In this document: positions 46,687 through 55,614 of the stretch, piece by piece
How the letters are laid out: every line of letters starts with the position of its first letter
Position numbering within the stretch: position 1 is the stretch's first letter
From: Dyella japonica DSM 16301
Lineage (GTDB): Bacteria; Pseudomonadota; Gammaproteobacteria; Xanthomonadales; Rhodanobacteraceae
Assembly: GCF_001010355.1 (NCBI RefSeq)
Contig: NZ_JPLA01000013.1
Location: 126,490-190,489 of the forward strand
DNA length: 64,000 bases
Direction: 5' to 3'
Position numbers and translations under genes: made by a program
The notes under the pieces: model-generated
Told to the model about the DNA's origin: nothing
The model's database searches: none
The model's input: only the letters and a program-made list of their open reading frames with translations

Positions 46687-47979
46687 TTAACCCGCGTGTA
46701 ATTCTCGTTGTAGCTGTTCGCGATCGACTGCCTGTTCCCAGCGGCCAACCACCACGGTGGCCACGCAATTGCCGACGATATTCACGAACACAAAACCCGC
46801 CGACAGGATGCGGTGCACACCAAGAATCAAGGCAACGCTGCTGACCGGAATGGTCTTGGTCGCCGCCAGGGTCATGGTCAATACCGCGATGGCCGAACCC
46901 GATACACCTGCGCCGCCCTTGGATGTGACCAGCAGGATCAGCAGCAGGCCCAGCTGTCCTTGCCAGCCCAGCGCAGTGTCGGTGGCCTGCGCGAGGAACA
47001 CCGTGACTGCCGCGAAGTACAGGCAGGTGCCGTCGTGGTTGAAGCTATAGGCCGTGGGCAGCACCATGCCGACCACCGATTCGTTCACGCCAAGACGGCT
47101 CAATTTTTCGGTGAGCTGCGGAAACACGCTTTCCGACGAACTGGTGCCGAGCACCAGCACCAGCTCCTCGCGGATGTAGCGCATCAGCTTGAGCAGGCTG
47201 AAGCCGCACGCGTATGAAATCGGGGCGAGCACGAACAGCAGGAAGGCCACGCAGGTCAGCGCGAATACGCCCACCAGCTTGGCCAGCGGCAACAGGCTGG
47301 CGGCGCCGAACTTGGCGGTGGTGAAGGCGATCGCGCCGAAGGCAGCGATCGGGGCAATCTTCATCACCTGGCGGATGATCCAGAACAAGGCGAGCTGGGT
47401 GGCGTCGACCACGCGCAACACCGGCTGCGCTTTTTCGCCAAGACTGGCCAGACCGCAGGCAAACAGCACGGAAAACAGCAACACCTGCAGGATATCGCCG
47501 CGGCTGAACGCGCCCAGCGCCGAGGTCGGCACCAGATTGGTGAGGAACTCGCCGAAGCCTTGCGGCGCAGGCGCGATGTGGTCGGCTGCGTCCATGCCTT
47601 GCTTGAGCGTGGCGAGGTCGACATGCATGCCCACGCCGGGTTTGAGCAGGTTGACCGCAACCAGGCCGATCACCAGGGCCACGCTGGTGACCAGCTCGAA
47701 ATACACCATCGCCTTGAGCGCGATGCGCCCCACCTTGCCCATGTCGCGCACGCTGGCGATGCCGTGCGTGACCGTGCAGAAGATGATCAGCCCCACCACC
47801 ATCTGGATCAGGCGGATGAAGATATCGCCCAGCGGCTTCAATGCCGCGCCGATGTTGGGCCACACCACACCGACCAGCACGCCGAGCACGATACCCACCA
47901 CCACCTGGAAGGTCAGGTCGCGATAGAGCGGGTGCCGCTGCGACGTCAGATGGGTTTGGAGGTTCACCGGTCGGGTCAT
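46687..47979 (-). CDS. Dicarboxylate/amino acid:cation symporter (DctA/GltP family)
   Basis: The 430-residue protein has the full DAACS fold. The serine-rich loop is GTSSSESVFPQL, the substrate-binding helix 7 block is AYSFNHDGTCLY (His where most have Leu in NLDGT), hairpin 2 is TSKGGAGVSGSAI, and the last block is NIVGNCVATVVVGRW. Members import C4-dicarboxylates or acidic amino acids with protons or sodium. In this operon it probably carries a tri- or dicarboxylate that enters the LigJ-LigK route. Confidence 0.9.
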   Translation of the reverse strand: MTRPVNLQTHLTSQRHPLYRDLTFQVVVGIVLGVLVGVVWPNIGAALKPLGDIFIRLIQMVVGLIIFCTVTHGIASVRDMGKVGRIALKAMVYFELVTSVALVIGLVAVNLLKPGVGMHVDLATLKQGMDAADHIAPAPQGFGEFLTNLVPTSALGAFSRGDILQVLLFSVLFACGLASLGEKAQPVLRVVDATQLALFWIIRQVMKIAPIAAFGAIAFTTAKFGAASLLPLAKLVGVFALTCVAFLLFVLAPISYACGFSLLKLMRYIREELVLVLGTSSSESVFPQLTEKLSRLGVNESVVGMVLPTAYSFNHDGTCLYFAAVTVFLAQATDTALGWQGQLGLLLILLVTSKGGAGVSGSAIAVLTMTLAATKTIPVSSVALILGVHRILSAGFVFVNIVGNCVATVVVGRWEQAVDREQLQRELHAG

Positions 47980-48028
47980 CAGGAAACTGAACTCTGGTAG
48001 TGGGTCGCGTTGGCGCTATGGCGCACGA

Positions 48029-48925
48029 TCAGGCCGTCTTGGTTTCGAGCAAAGCGTGCGCGGGACCCAGCACCTCGTCGAGGCCAAGCTTGCGCGGCAG
48101 CAGTTTCTGTTCCAGGCACGCATCGATGATCCACGCCAGGGGACCATACAGGGCGTCAAAGCCGGACAACGTCTTGCGTGGGCTGGCGGTTGTCGTCTGC
48201 AGGGCTTCAGCCTCTGCCAGCAGGCGATAGGCAGCGCGCACGGCATCGGGTTCGCGCCGGCAAGTCTCGGCGCTTGCCGCGACCACATGGTTGATCGGCA
48301 CAAAACCGTGCTGCTGCGCCCAGGCCAGATCCTTGGCCTTGGCGTCGGCGATCACCGGCACATAGTCGTCGCCCTCGGGAAGGTCATTGCCGAAGATCGC
48401 CGCGTCGATCTCGCCATCGTGCAGCATGGCCAGCAAGTCCTTGCCGTGAGTCGGGTGTTCCACGAACGGAGGGTCCTGATACTGCGTGACATGTGCCGGA
48501 TCGTGGGTGACCCAATGGATGTCGGAAGTTGCAAGGCCGGCATCCTCGACCAGATGCGCGCGCACCCACATGCCCGTGGTCTGTGTGTAGGAGCGCACGC
48601 CGACGCGCTTGCCGCGCAATTGTTCAGGCGTGAGTTCGCCATGCGGGCGATAGGAGATCAGGCAGCCACGCTGGAAGCGCGACGCAACCACGACTGGCAG
48701 CAGCACCACCGGCCGCTTATACGCGATCGCCTGCAGGGCGGTGACGATGGCCAGCTCCGAGAGGTCGAACGCCGCCTCGCGCACCATCGGCGCAAACGCC
48801 TTGTGGATCGGGCTGATCTCGGTGAAGTCGAGCACCACGTGGTCACTCTTGAGCGTGCCGTCCTTTAGAGGTGTGGTCAGGGCCGTGGTCTTCAACACGG
48901 TCTGCAGATGGACCGGCTGACTCAT
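48029..48925 (-). CDS. 4,5-dihydroxyphthalate decarboxylase-family protein
   Basis: The 298-residue protein lacks a signal peptide but has the periplasmic-binding-protein-like fold shared by 4,5-dihydroxyphthalate decarboxylase and NMT1/ThiY proteins. Matching blocks are FDLSELAIVT, LPVVVASRFQRG, LRGKRVGVRSYTQTTGMWVRAHL and HWVTHDP. In the phthalate route this enzyme forms protocatechuate, the precursor of the LigJ/LigK substrates, which fits its operon. Alternatively it decarboxylates another aromatic or pyrone acid, or binds substrate without turning it over. Its start overlaps the upstream amidohydrolase stop by 4 bp. Confidence 0.72.
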   Translation of the reverse strand: MSQPVHLQTVLKTTALTTPLKDGTLKSDHVVLDFTEISPIHKAFAPMVREAAFDLSELAIVTALQAIAYKRPVVLLPVVVASRFQRGCLISYRPHGELTPEQLRGKRVGVRSYTQTTGMWVRAHLVEDAGLATSDIHWVTHDPAHVTQYQDPPFVEHPTHGKDLLAMLHDGEIDAAIFGNDLPEGDDYVPVIADAKAKDLAWAQQHGFVPINHVVAASAETCRREPDAVRAAYRLLAEAEALQTTTASPRKTLSGFDALYGPLAWIIDACLEQKLLPRKLGLDEVLGPAHALLETKTA

Positions 48926-49779
48926 GCCGATACCTCCGCCAGCGCCGGATAGATGCGTTGGACCGTGCCGCCGAAGATCATCGCCTGCAGCGGCTGCGGC
49001 AGACTGGACAGCACATCGCGCGCCGTCGTCGCGAGTTCATGCAGCGAGCCTTCCGCGGCCGGGAAGTTGGATCCCCAGGCGATGCGCTCGGCGCCAAACG
49101 TACTCACCAGCTTCTCGAGGAAATCGATGGGATGGGAGAGGCCTTTCGCCGCCGCAGCCAAGGTGCGATTGGTCAGCTTCAGATGCACGCCGTCGAACTG
49201 CGCCATTTCAAACAACATCTGTGCCGCTTTGTAGGGCACGCCATCATCGAGGTCCGGACGGGCGCAATGGTCCAGCAGTACGCGCACGCCAGGAAAGTGT
49301 TCGAGCAAGGTGCGCAGGGTCGGCAGGCCTTGCATGGTCATCTGCAGGCAGACGGGGATGCCTTTGCGTTCGGCATGTGCCCACGCCGGATAAGAATCCT
49401 TGTGGCCCAGCCAATCGGACTGGCCGGGCATGGTGGTGCCGGTGGTGAACAGGCGAAAGCCGTGCAGGCCTTGCGCTTCCCAATGATCGATACGCTGGAC
49501 CGCATCGGGTGCCAGCGCATCGATCGAATACACGCCGGTCAGGCGGTCGGGATGCGCACGAACGGTGTCGACCACATAGCGGTTGTCGTGCCCGTACACC
49601 GTGGAGGCTTGCACCACCACGGCCTTGGCGATGCCGGCCGCATCCATTGCCTTGATCACGCCGGCTGCATCGACCGGTCGCTGCTGCGACCACTCCGACT
49701 GATGGCCGCCGATCGGGTTCTTCGGATAGGTGGTCGTGTCGGAGGCGATGGCGTGCAGGTGGGAATCGATGATCTTCAT
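48922..49779 (-). CDS. Amidohydrolase (pyrone-dicarboxylate-lactonase/LigI superfamily)
   Basis: The 285-residue TIM-barrel protein opens with the metal motif IDSHLHA and has VVVQAST, LLDHCARPDLDD and IAWGSNFPAAEG. These correspond to blocks of the amidohydrolase-2 group that includes 2-pyrone-4,6-dicarboxylate hydrolase (LigI). Where LigI-type enzymes usually read GTDWP or GSDWP, this one has GSNFP, replacing the catalytic Asp with Asn. It leads the catabolic operon, where a lactonase feeding LigJ would be expected. The precise reaction is uncertain. Confidence 0.75.
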   Translation of the reverse strand: MKIIDSHLHAIASDTTTYPKNPIGGHQSEWSQQRPVDAAGVIKAMDAAGIAKAVVVQASTVYGHDNRYVVDTVRAHPDRLTGVYSIDALAPDAVQRIDHWEAQGLHGFRLFTTGTTMPGQSDWLGHKDSYPAWAHAERKGIPVCLQMTMQGLPTLRTLLEHFPGVRVLLDHCARPDLDDGVPYKAAQMLFEMAQFDGVHLKLTNRTLAAAAKGLSHPIDFLEKLVSTFGAERIAWGSNFPAAEGSLHELATTARDVLSSLPQPLQAMIFGGTVQRIYPALAEVSA

Positions 49780-50045
49780 AAGCGCGGTCAGTTCACTATC
49801 GGGGTTCGCGGGGGGAGGGGTGTTTCGTGCATCGCAACATCGAGTAAGTCAGCGAAAGCGCCGGATTAGCGTCTCTTGTTGCTGCGTTGCGCCATCAAAA
49901 AATCCCGGCACGACTTTCGAGATTGGTATCGATTGTTACGAGAGAGTTTTTTCGCTCTCCGGTGGTGAACGGAATCTGCGCCAAAACACGGGTGTTGCCT
50001 AATTCGTTTTCTTATTGACACATAAGTAAATACTATTGATTGCGC

Positions 50046-51329
50046 ATGGATAAGATTTACGCCCTCAACCTCCGCCACCTGGATGCGCTCAGCGTGATCG
50101 CCCGCGCGGGCAGCATGAGCGTGGCGGCCGAGCTGGTCAGTCTTTCGCAACCGGCCTTGACCCAGGCCGTGGGCAAGCTCGAGCGCAATCTCGAAATCCG
50201 TCTGTTCGAGCGGCAAGTCGACGGCACGCGCCCGACCATCAGTGGACGGGCGTGGATCATTCGCGTGGAACGCGCGTTGCGCTATCTCACTCATGGCGTG
50301 CGGCTGGTGCGCCGCTCGGCGCGCCTGGCGCCGCTGAACCAGATCGAGCGACGCATCAGCATGGTCCAGCTGCGTGCCCTGGTGGCCGTCGTTCAATGCA
50401 GCAGTTACGCCACGGCCGCAGAACAGATCGCGTTATCGCAACCGGCGGTGTATCGGGCCGTGCGCGAGCTGCAGGATGCGCTGGGTGCGGAATTGCTGGT
50501 GCGGGCCGGACGCGTCGTGCGGCCCACCGATCTGGCCAGCCGGTTCGTGCGCTTCGTTCGCCTGATGCTGGCGGAGCTGCGCACCGGCGTGGATGAAATC
50601 GCTGCCGGCAAATACGGCGGCGGCCGCATCAGCATCGGCACCTTGCCGATGGCGCGTGCAGTGTTTCTGCCGGACCTGCTGGCGCGATTCGCACAGGAAC
50701 ATCCGGCGGCCTCCGTGGACGTGCGTGAGGCGCCGTATGGCGAGTTGCTCAGCTCGCTGCGCCATGGCGACATCGACCTGATGATCGGCGGCGCCATGCG
50801 CCATCCGGCGCCGGCCAATGACGTGGAGCAGGAGGGCCTGTTCGATGACGAGCTCTTCATCGTCGGCAACTGCGCGCATCCGCTGCGGCAACAGGCGTTG
50901 GTGGCGATCGATGACCTGCTCGCCTATCCCTGGGCCGTGCCGGCGCCGGGCGTGCCGATGCGGCGCAACTGGGAGACGCTGTTTCGCGTCAACGGCATCG
51001 AGCCGCCGACGCCGCGCATCGAATGCAGTTCCGTCTTGGTGACGCGCGGACTGATGCTCAAAGGCGACTGGCTCAGCCTGATGTCGATGGACCAATTTCT
51101 GTTCGAGCGCCAGGCCGGCGCCCTGGCCGAAATCCCCATCGAAGGCGGGGTGCTGCGCCGGCGCATCGCCATGACCCGCCGCAGCGACTGGCGGCCCACG
51201 CCCCTCCAGGAGCAGTTCGCCACATTGGCGCGCGAGATGGCTGCCGAGCGCACCGAGCGTGCGGACTTTCGCGTCCGAGCCGAAGTCAGCGCGCCTTCTG
51301 ATCGTTGGGATATCGAGGACTTGCACTGA
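50046..51329 (+). CDS. LysR-type regulator with two tandem HTH domains
   Basis: The ATG at 50046 gives 427 residues, about 120 longer than a normal LysR protein. A first HTH lies at about 9-67 (LSVIARAGSMSVAAELVSLSQPALTQAVGKLE) and a complete second HTH at about 105-165 (MVQLRALVAVVQ, SYATAAEQIALSQPAVYRAVRELQ). A single substrate-binding domain follows from about 190 (GRISIGTLPMARAVFLPDLL). It is divergent from the six-gene catabolic operon and so is its probable activator. No clear ribosome site precedes the start; a TACTAT 9 bp upstream might allow a leaderless mRNA. Confidence 0.88.
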   Translation: MDKIYALNLRHLDALSVIARAGSMSVAAELVSLSQPALTQAVGKLERNLEIRLFERQVDGTRPTISGRAWIIRVERALRYLTHGVRLVRRSARLAPLNQIERRISMVQLRALVAVVQCSSYATAAEQIALSQPAVYRAVRELQDALGAELLVRAGRVVRPTDLASRFVRFVRLMLAELRTGVDEIAAGKYGGGRISIGTLPMARAVFLPDLLARFAQEHPAASVDVREAPYGELLSSLRHGDIDLMIGGAMRHPAPANDVEQEGLFDDELFIVGNCAHPLRQQALVAIDDLLAYPWAVPAPGVPMRRNWETLFRVNGIEPPTPRIECSSVLVTRGLMLKGDWLSLMSMDQFLFERQAGALAEIPIEGGVLRRRIAMTRRSDWRPTPLQEQFATLAREMAAERTERADFRVRAEVSAPSDRWDIEDLH

Positions 51330-51731
51330 TCCTGGCGCATGGGTGACTCGGCGCTCAATGCTGCGCGAGATCCAGCAGCCCAGTTGGCCTGAGCGGGCTG
51401 CGACACACCTTAATCCGGCTTTCCACTGGCCTTGCTTGCAATAATTAATCGTATGGTTAATCAATTCATCGCTCGATGAATGGCGGACACATGCGGCCAC
51501 TTGGGCAATGGGCGTCGCGAGGAAAGAGGGTATTTCCCGCGGCTTGCACCCGGCGCGTTTTGTCTCCACCGTTGAAAGGCCTCTCATGCACTGAGGTGAT
51601 GATCGGAGTAGCGAGCGATGAGCACACAGGTCTTGGTCGTGGGCGCGAGTCCTGGCCTCTTGCAAATGAGAGCATATGCCCCTACCTTGGATATAAGGGC
51701 ATATGCCTGCATTATTCGAAAGGATCTGATC
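51330..51731. other. 402-bp control region upstream of the NmrA-like gene
   Basis: An AT-rich patch at 51438-51470 carries two direct TTAATC copies (51445-51450, 51457-51462). A short in-frame upstream reading from ATG 51618 (MSTQVLVVGASPG) looks like the beginning of a second Rossmann domain; the inverted repeat below follows. No complete separate gene is seen. Confidence 0.5.
51672..51706. promoter_or_regulatory. 10-bp inverted repeat upstream of the NmrA-like gene
   Basis: GCATATGCCC (51672-51681) and GGGCATATGC (51697-51706) flank a 15-nt spacer containing GATATAAG. Each arm includes the self-palindromic GCATATGC. It ends 25 bp before the start codon at 51732 and is a good operator candidate for the MarR-family protein encoded downstream. 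Confidence 0.65.
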
Positions 51732-52613
51732 ATGAGCGAAGCAAGCATTCTTGTGAGCGGTGCGACTGGGCGCACCGGCGGTGCAGCCATCGACGAACTG
51801 CTGAAAATGGGCAGGCATGTGCGCGCCTACGTGCGTTCGAACGACGAGCGGGCGGCGGCGCTGAGGGCTCGTGGCGTGGAGACTGCCATCGGCGACTTCA
51901 CCGATATCGACCAGATTCGCGCGGCGATGGAGGGCGTCAGTTCGATGTATTTCCTGCATCCGATCGCGCCGGGCATCGTCGAGGCGGCTGCCTATGTCGC
52001 GCAGGCTGCCAAGGAGGCGGGTGTCAGCGCCATCGTCAATATGTCGCAGATTTCCGCTCGCCGGGAGTCAACCAGCCATGCGGCCCAGGATCACTGGATA
52101 TCCGAGCGCGTGTTCGATTGGTCCGGCGTGCCGACCACGCATCTGCGTCCGACCTTCTTTGCCGACTGGCTGATCTACCCGCACTTCGCCCAGGAGATCT
52201 GGGCCAGGAAAAAGATCGAGTTTCCGTTTGAAAATGGTCGCCACGCGCCCATCAGTTCGGACGATCAGGGGCGGGTGATCGCCCATCTCCTGGCTGATCC
52301 GATTGGCCACGAGGGCAAGATCTACACCCTCCACGGCCCCGTCGAAATGGATCACACCCAGATCGCTGCCGCCATGAGCGACGTGCTCGGGGCGCGCATC
52401 GAGTATGTGCCGACTTCCATCGACCAGTTCAGGCACAAAATGGAAAACCTGTATAACTTCCCTCCGTTCCTGGTCCAGCACCTGGTGGAAGTGGCCCAGC
52501 ATTACCGCGAAGGCATTTTCCAGGGCACCAATGACGTGGTCGAGAAGATCACCGGCACGCCCGCGCTGTCGGTGCCGGCCTTTATCGAGAAGCATCGCGC
52601 TGCATTTGCTTGA
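51732..52613 (+). CDS. NmrA-like NAD(P)-binding oxidoreductase
   Basis: The ATG at 51732 with AGGA about 9 bp upstream gives 293 residues. The N-terminal Rossmann motif is ILVSGATGRTGGA, followed by ASMYFLHPI-type strands typical of the atypical SDR group of NmrA/TMR proteins (IVNMSQISARRES, TTHLRPTFFADWL). The family includes NADPH-dependent quinone reductases (QOR2) and redox sensors. It is followed 47 bp later by a MarR-type regulator in the same orientation, an arrangement typical of quinone- or phenol-responsive systems. Confidence 0.82.
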   Translation: MSEASILVSGATGRTGGAAIDELLKMGRHVRAYVRSNDERAAALRARGVETAIGDFTDIDQIRAAMEGVSSMYFLHPIAPGIVEAAAYVAQAAKEAGVSAIVNMSQISARRESTSHAAQDHWISERVFDWSGVPTTHLRPTFFADWLIYPHFAQEIWARKKIEFPFENGRHAPISSDDQGRVIAHLLADPIGHEGKIYTLHGPVEMDHTQIAAAMSDVLGARIEYVPTSIDQFRHKMENLYNFPPFLVQHLVEVAQHYREGIFQGTNDVVEKITGTPALSVPAFIEKHRAAFA

Positions 52614-52660
52614 GGCATGAGTCCGGTTTCCATGCTGCACTGAGGTTGAGGAGAGTCGAG

Positions 52661-53116
52661 ATGTCGCCAAACAAGTCGTCTGTCGGGGTCGATCAGTGCC
52701 ACTGCTTTGCGATGAGGAAGGCTGCCCGGCAAATCTCGCGCCTGTATGACAGCCATCTGCAGCCCACCGGTCTGCGCATCACCCAGTTTCTGATACTGGC
52801 AGCGCTGAATCAGGAGCAGGGCGTCTCGATCAACGATCTTGCCGAACGACTCGATACCGAACGAACGGCGATGGGAAAAATGGTTGGCGTGTTGGAGCGG
52901 GACGGTTTTGTCCGGCTCCGGCCGTCGCCGACGGACGGTCGGAGCCGCCTGGCGGAGCTCACCCCCAGCGGCAAGGGGCTGTTCGAACAAGCAGCTCCGC
53001 TGTGGCGCGAAGCGCAGCGGCAGTTCGGCGAGATGAATGGCGCGAAGGACGTGCGCGCCTTGCGGCAAAATCTTGCAGGGATGAAGACGGGCGATCTCTC
53101 CACGTCGTTTGAGTGA
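52661..53116 (+). CDS. MarR-family transcriptional regulator
   Basis: The ATG at 52661 follows GAGGAG at good spacing and gives 151 residues. The winged-HTH shows LRITQFLILAALNQEQGVSIN, LAERLDTERTAMGKMVGVLERDGFVRL and the wing RPSPTDGRSRLAELTPSGKGL. Two cysteines at the N-terminus (DQCHCFAMRKA) could make it redox sensitive, as in OhrR-type regulators. It is probably co-transcribed with the NmrA-like gene and acts on the inverted repeat before that gene. Confidence 0.88.
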   Translation: MSPNKSSVGVDQCHCFAMRKAARQISRLYDSHLQPTGLRITQFLILAALNQEQGVSINDLAERLDTERTAMGKMVGVLERDGFVRLRPSPTDGRSRLAELTPSGKGLFEQAAPLWREAQRQFGEMNGAKDVRALRQNLAGMKTGDLSTSFE

Positions 53117-53157
53117 GCGACCGCCGCCATGTCTTTGAAATCGCCTGGGCGCCTTGG

Positions 53158-55614
53158 CTAGAACGTGTAGCGCACCCGCCCATACCAGTAGGCGCCGTTG
53201 CTGCCGATCGGCGAGATCACGTCGTACGGGAAGTTGCCGCCGTAGTTGATGTCGCTGTTGGAGCGGGTGGGGTATTGGTTGGTGACGTTGTCGCCGCCGA
53301 GCGCAAAGCTGAGGTGATCGGTAGCTCGATACTCGGCCTCTAGATTCAGCTGGAAGCGGGGCGCATAGGTCTGCGTGGGGATGTAGCCGTCGCCAAAATC
53401 GAATACGCGCGTGGTGGCGCCCTGGCGGGTGACGCGGCCGAGCAGGCCCCACTGCCGGTTGTCCCATTTGGCGGTGAAGCTGCCGCGCTGGCGTGGTGCC
53501 GCGTCGGTCAAGGTGTTGCGCGCTTCCACGCCGAACAGCACGTTGTCGGCGCCCGCGGCGATCAGGGCGGCAGGGGTGGCTTCAACGCTGCGGATCTGCG
53601 TGTTGTTGTGGCTGTAGGCCAGGGTCAGCAGCAGATTGCCGTTGGCCACTTCGGCGCGGTAGTTGCCCACCAATTCTGCGCCGCGCGTGATCGTATTCAC
53701 GGCGTTGGTGAAGAACTGCACGCTCTGCACGCCGGCCACGCCAAAGTTCTGCTGGATGTATTGCTCCAGTCCATCGTTGTCGATCGTCTCGGACAGGGTG
53801 ACGCGATGGTCGATGGCGATCTGATAAGCATCGAGCGAGAAGTCGAAGGCGCTGCCGAGCTGGCCGGTGATGCCGATGCTGAAGTTGCGCGATTTTTCCG
53901 GCTTCAGCGGTTGTGCGCCCAGGTCGCGCGCCAGTGGGTTGTTGACCGACAGGATGCGACCCGTCACCAGCTTGCCGTCTGCGCCATAACCGGTGGTGGT
54001 CGCTTCGTAGCCGATCTGGCTCAGCGATGGCGCGCGCAGATTGTTGGACGCCGCGCCGCGCAAGGCGAAACCGGGGGAGAACTCCCAGCGCGCGCTGAGC
54101 TTGCCGCTCCAGTTGCCACCGAAGTCGCTGTAATGCTCATAGCGGCCCGCTGCGTCGGCGAAGAAGGTGTCGGTGATATCGCTGGAAACTTCCGCATAGG
54201 CCGCCTGCACGCGACGTGAGAGATCCGCTGCGTCCTGCGGCTGCAAGCCGCCGCCGGCCTGCGCTCCGGCAGGTGCGTCGATGGGTCCGACGGCATAGGA
54301 GGCCGGATCTCCCGCGCCGGTGTGGAAGTTCTCATAGCGATACTCGCCTCCGACGGCCAGGGTCACGGACCTGCCCGCCACGTCGTACTGACGGCTGGCA
54401 TCGAGATTGGCCGTGCTCTGGTTGAACGCGTAGCTGCCGATATGGAAATACGTGGGGCTGGCCGCACCCAGCGAGGCATTGAGCGAATCGCGCAGGTCGT
54501 AGTCGAACGCGTTCCTGCCCCAGTTGAGGCTGCCGTCGTAGCTCCAGTCGCCCACGGTGCCGCGCACGCCGCCGGCGGTTTGGGCGTCGCGGTTGTGGCC
54601 GATGGACTGCGGCAGATAACCGTCCGGATAGATGGCAGGCACGTTCGCGTCGCTATCGGGGTAGCGGAAGTAGTTGTCGCCGATGGTGTGCCGCTGCGTA
54701 TAGGTGCCAAAGGCATACAGGCTGGCGTGTGCGTTCAACGGCAGCTCGCCGTTGAACCAGCCGTTGTAACTCTCGTTGGGCGGATCGCCGGCGGCATAGT
54801 TGCGTTGTCCGCGCAGGGCAAGGTTGGCCGGCGTGGGATCGGCGATGAAATCGGGCACGGTGTCGTAACCGGCGCGATTGGTGCCTGCATGGTGGCTGGT
54901 CTCCACGCCCGCATGCAGGTAGCCGCTACCGGCCAGCGTCGTGCCGAAATCCGCGGCGGCGTAGCCGCCCTGGCCATCTGTGATCTCGCGATCGGTGGGA
55001 CGGAAGTGCGTATGGTAGGCGCCGTAATCGGCCGAGACTTCGCCGCCGCTTGGCGCATCCTTGAGGATGATGTTGATGACGCCGGCAATCGCATCGGAAC
55101 CATATTGCGCGCCCGCGCCGTCGCGCAGCACCTCGATGCGCTTGATCGCGCTGATGGGGATGGCGTTGAAATCGACCGGCGTGGTGCCGTTGCCGATCTT
55201 GGTATCCGTGTTGACCAGGGCCGACGTGTGAAAGCGCTTGCCATTCACCAGCACCAGCACTTCGTCCGGGGACAGCCCGCGCAACTGCGCAGCGCGCACA
55301 TGGTCCGAGCCGCCCGAGTTGGACTGGCGCGGAAAATTGAACGAGGGCAGCAGCACGGCGAGCGCCGCGCCCAGTTCGCCGTTGACCGCACCGGCGTTGC
55401 GCAGATCCTGTTCGCTCAATACGTCGACCGGCACGGGCGAGTCCAGTGAGGTGCGGTTGCTCGCTCGCACGCCTGTCACCACGACCTGACCCAGTGTCTT
55501 TGTTTGTTCATCGGCGGGCTGCGCTTGCGCATGCGCCAGGGGCACGGCAAGCGCCGTCGCAACGAGCGCGGTGAGCAAACGGACGCGCGGCAGCGCGGCG
55601 GGGCGTATCGACAT
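53158..55614 (-). CDS. TonB-dependent outer-membrane receptor
   Basis: The 818-residue protein has a signal peptide (1-30), a plug domain (about 45-170, including VLVNGKRFH and IEVLRDGAGAQYGSDAIAGVINIILK) and a 22-strand barrel ending RVRYTF with the terminal aromatic residue used in barrel assembly. AAGGA precedes the ATG at 55614. The plug style is that of xanthomonad receptors that import plant-derived compounds rather than classical siderophore receptors. The substrate is unknown; the neighbouring transporters suggest a nutrient-uptake locus. Confidence 0.92.
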   Translation of the reverse strand: MSIRPAALPRVRLLTALVATALAVPLAHAQAQPADEQTKTLGQVVVTGVRASNRTSLDSPVPVDVLSEQDLRNAGAVNGELGAALAVLLPSFNFPRQSNSGGSDHVRAAQLRGLSPDEVLVLVNGKRFHTSALVNTDTKIGNGTTPVDFNAIPISAIKRIEVLRDGAGAQYGSDAIAGVINIILKDAPSGGEVSADYGAYHTHFRPTDREITDGQGGYAAADFGTTLAGSGYLHAGVETSHHAGTNRAGYDTVPDFIADPTPANLALRGQRNYAAGDPPNESYNGWFNGELPLNAHASLYAFGTYTQRHTIGDNYFRYPDSDANVPAIYPDGYLPQSIGHNRDAQTAGGVRGTVGDWSYDGSLNWGRNAFDYDLRDSLNASLGAASPTYFHIGSYAFNQSTANLDASRQYDVAGRSVTLAVGGEYRYENFHTGAGDPASYAVGPIDAPAGAQAGGGLQPQDAADLSRRVQAAYAEVSSDITDTFFADAAGRYEHYSDFGGNWSGKLSARWEFSPGFALRGAASNNLRAPSLSQIGYEATTTGYGADGKLVTGRILSVNNPLARDLGAQPLKPEKSRNFSIGITGQLGSAFDFSLDAYQIAIDHRVTLSETIDNDGLEQYIQQNFGVAGVQSVQFFTNAVNTITRGAELVGNYRAEVANGNLLLTLAYSHNNTQIRSVEATPAALIAAGADNVLFGVEARNTLTDAAPRQRGSFTAKWDNRQWGLLGRVTRQGATTRVFDFGDGYIPTQTYAPRFQLNLEAEYRATDHLSFALGGDNVTNQYPTRSNSDINYGGNFPYDVISPIGSNGAYWYGRVRYTF

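Noticed and set aside
43405-51329. A complete protocatechuate 4,5-dioxygenase pathway
   Set aside because: No LigA/LigB-type dioxygenase or LigC-type dehydrogenase motif was found, so only the lower steps can be claimed.
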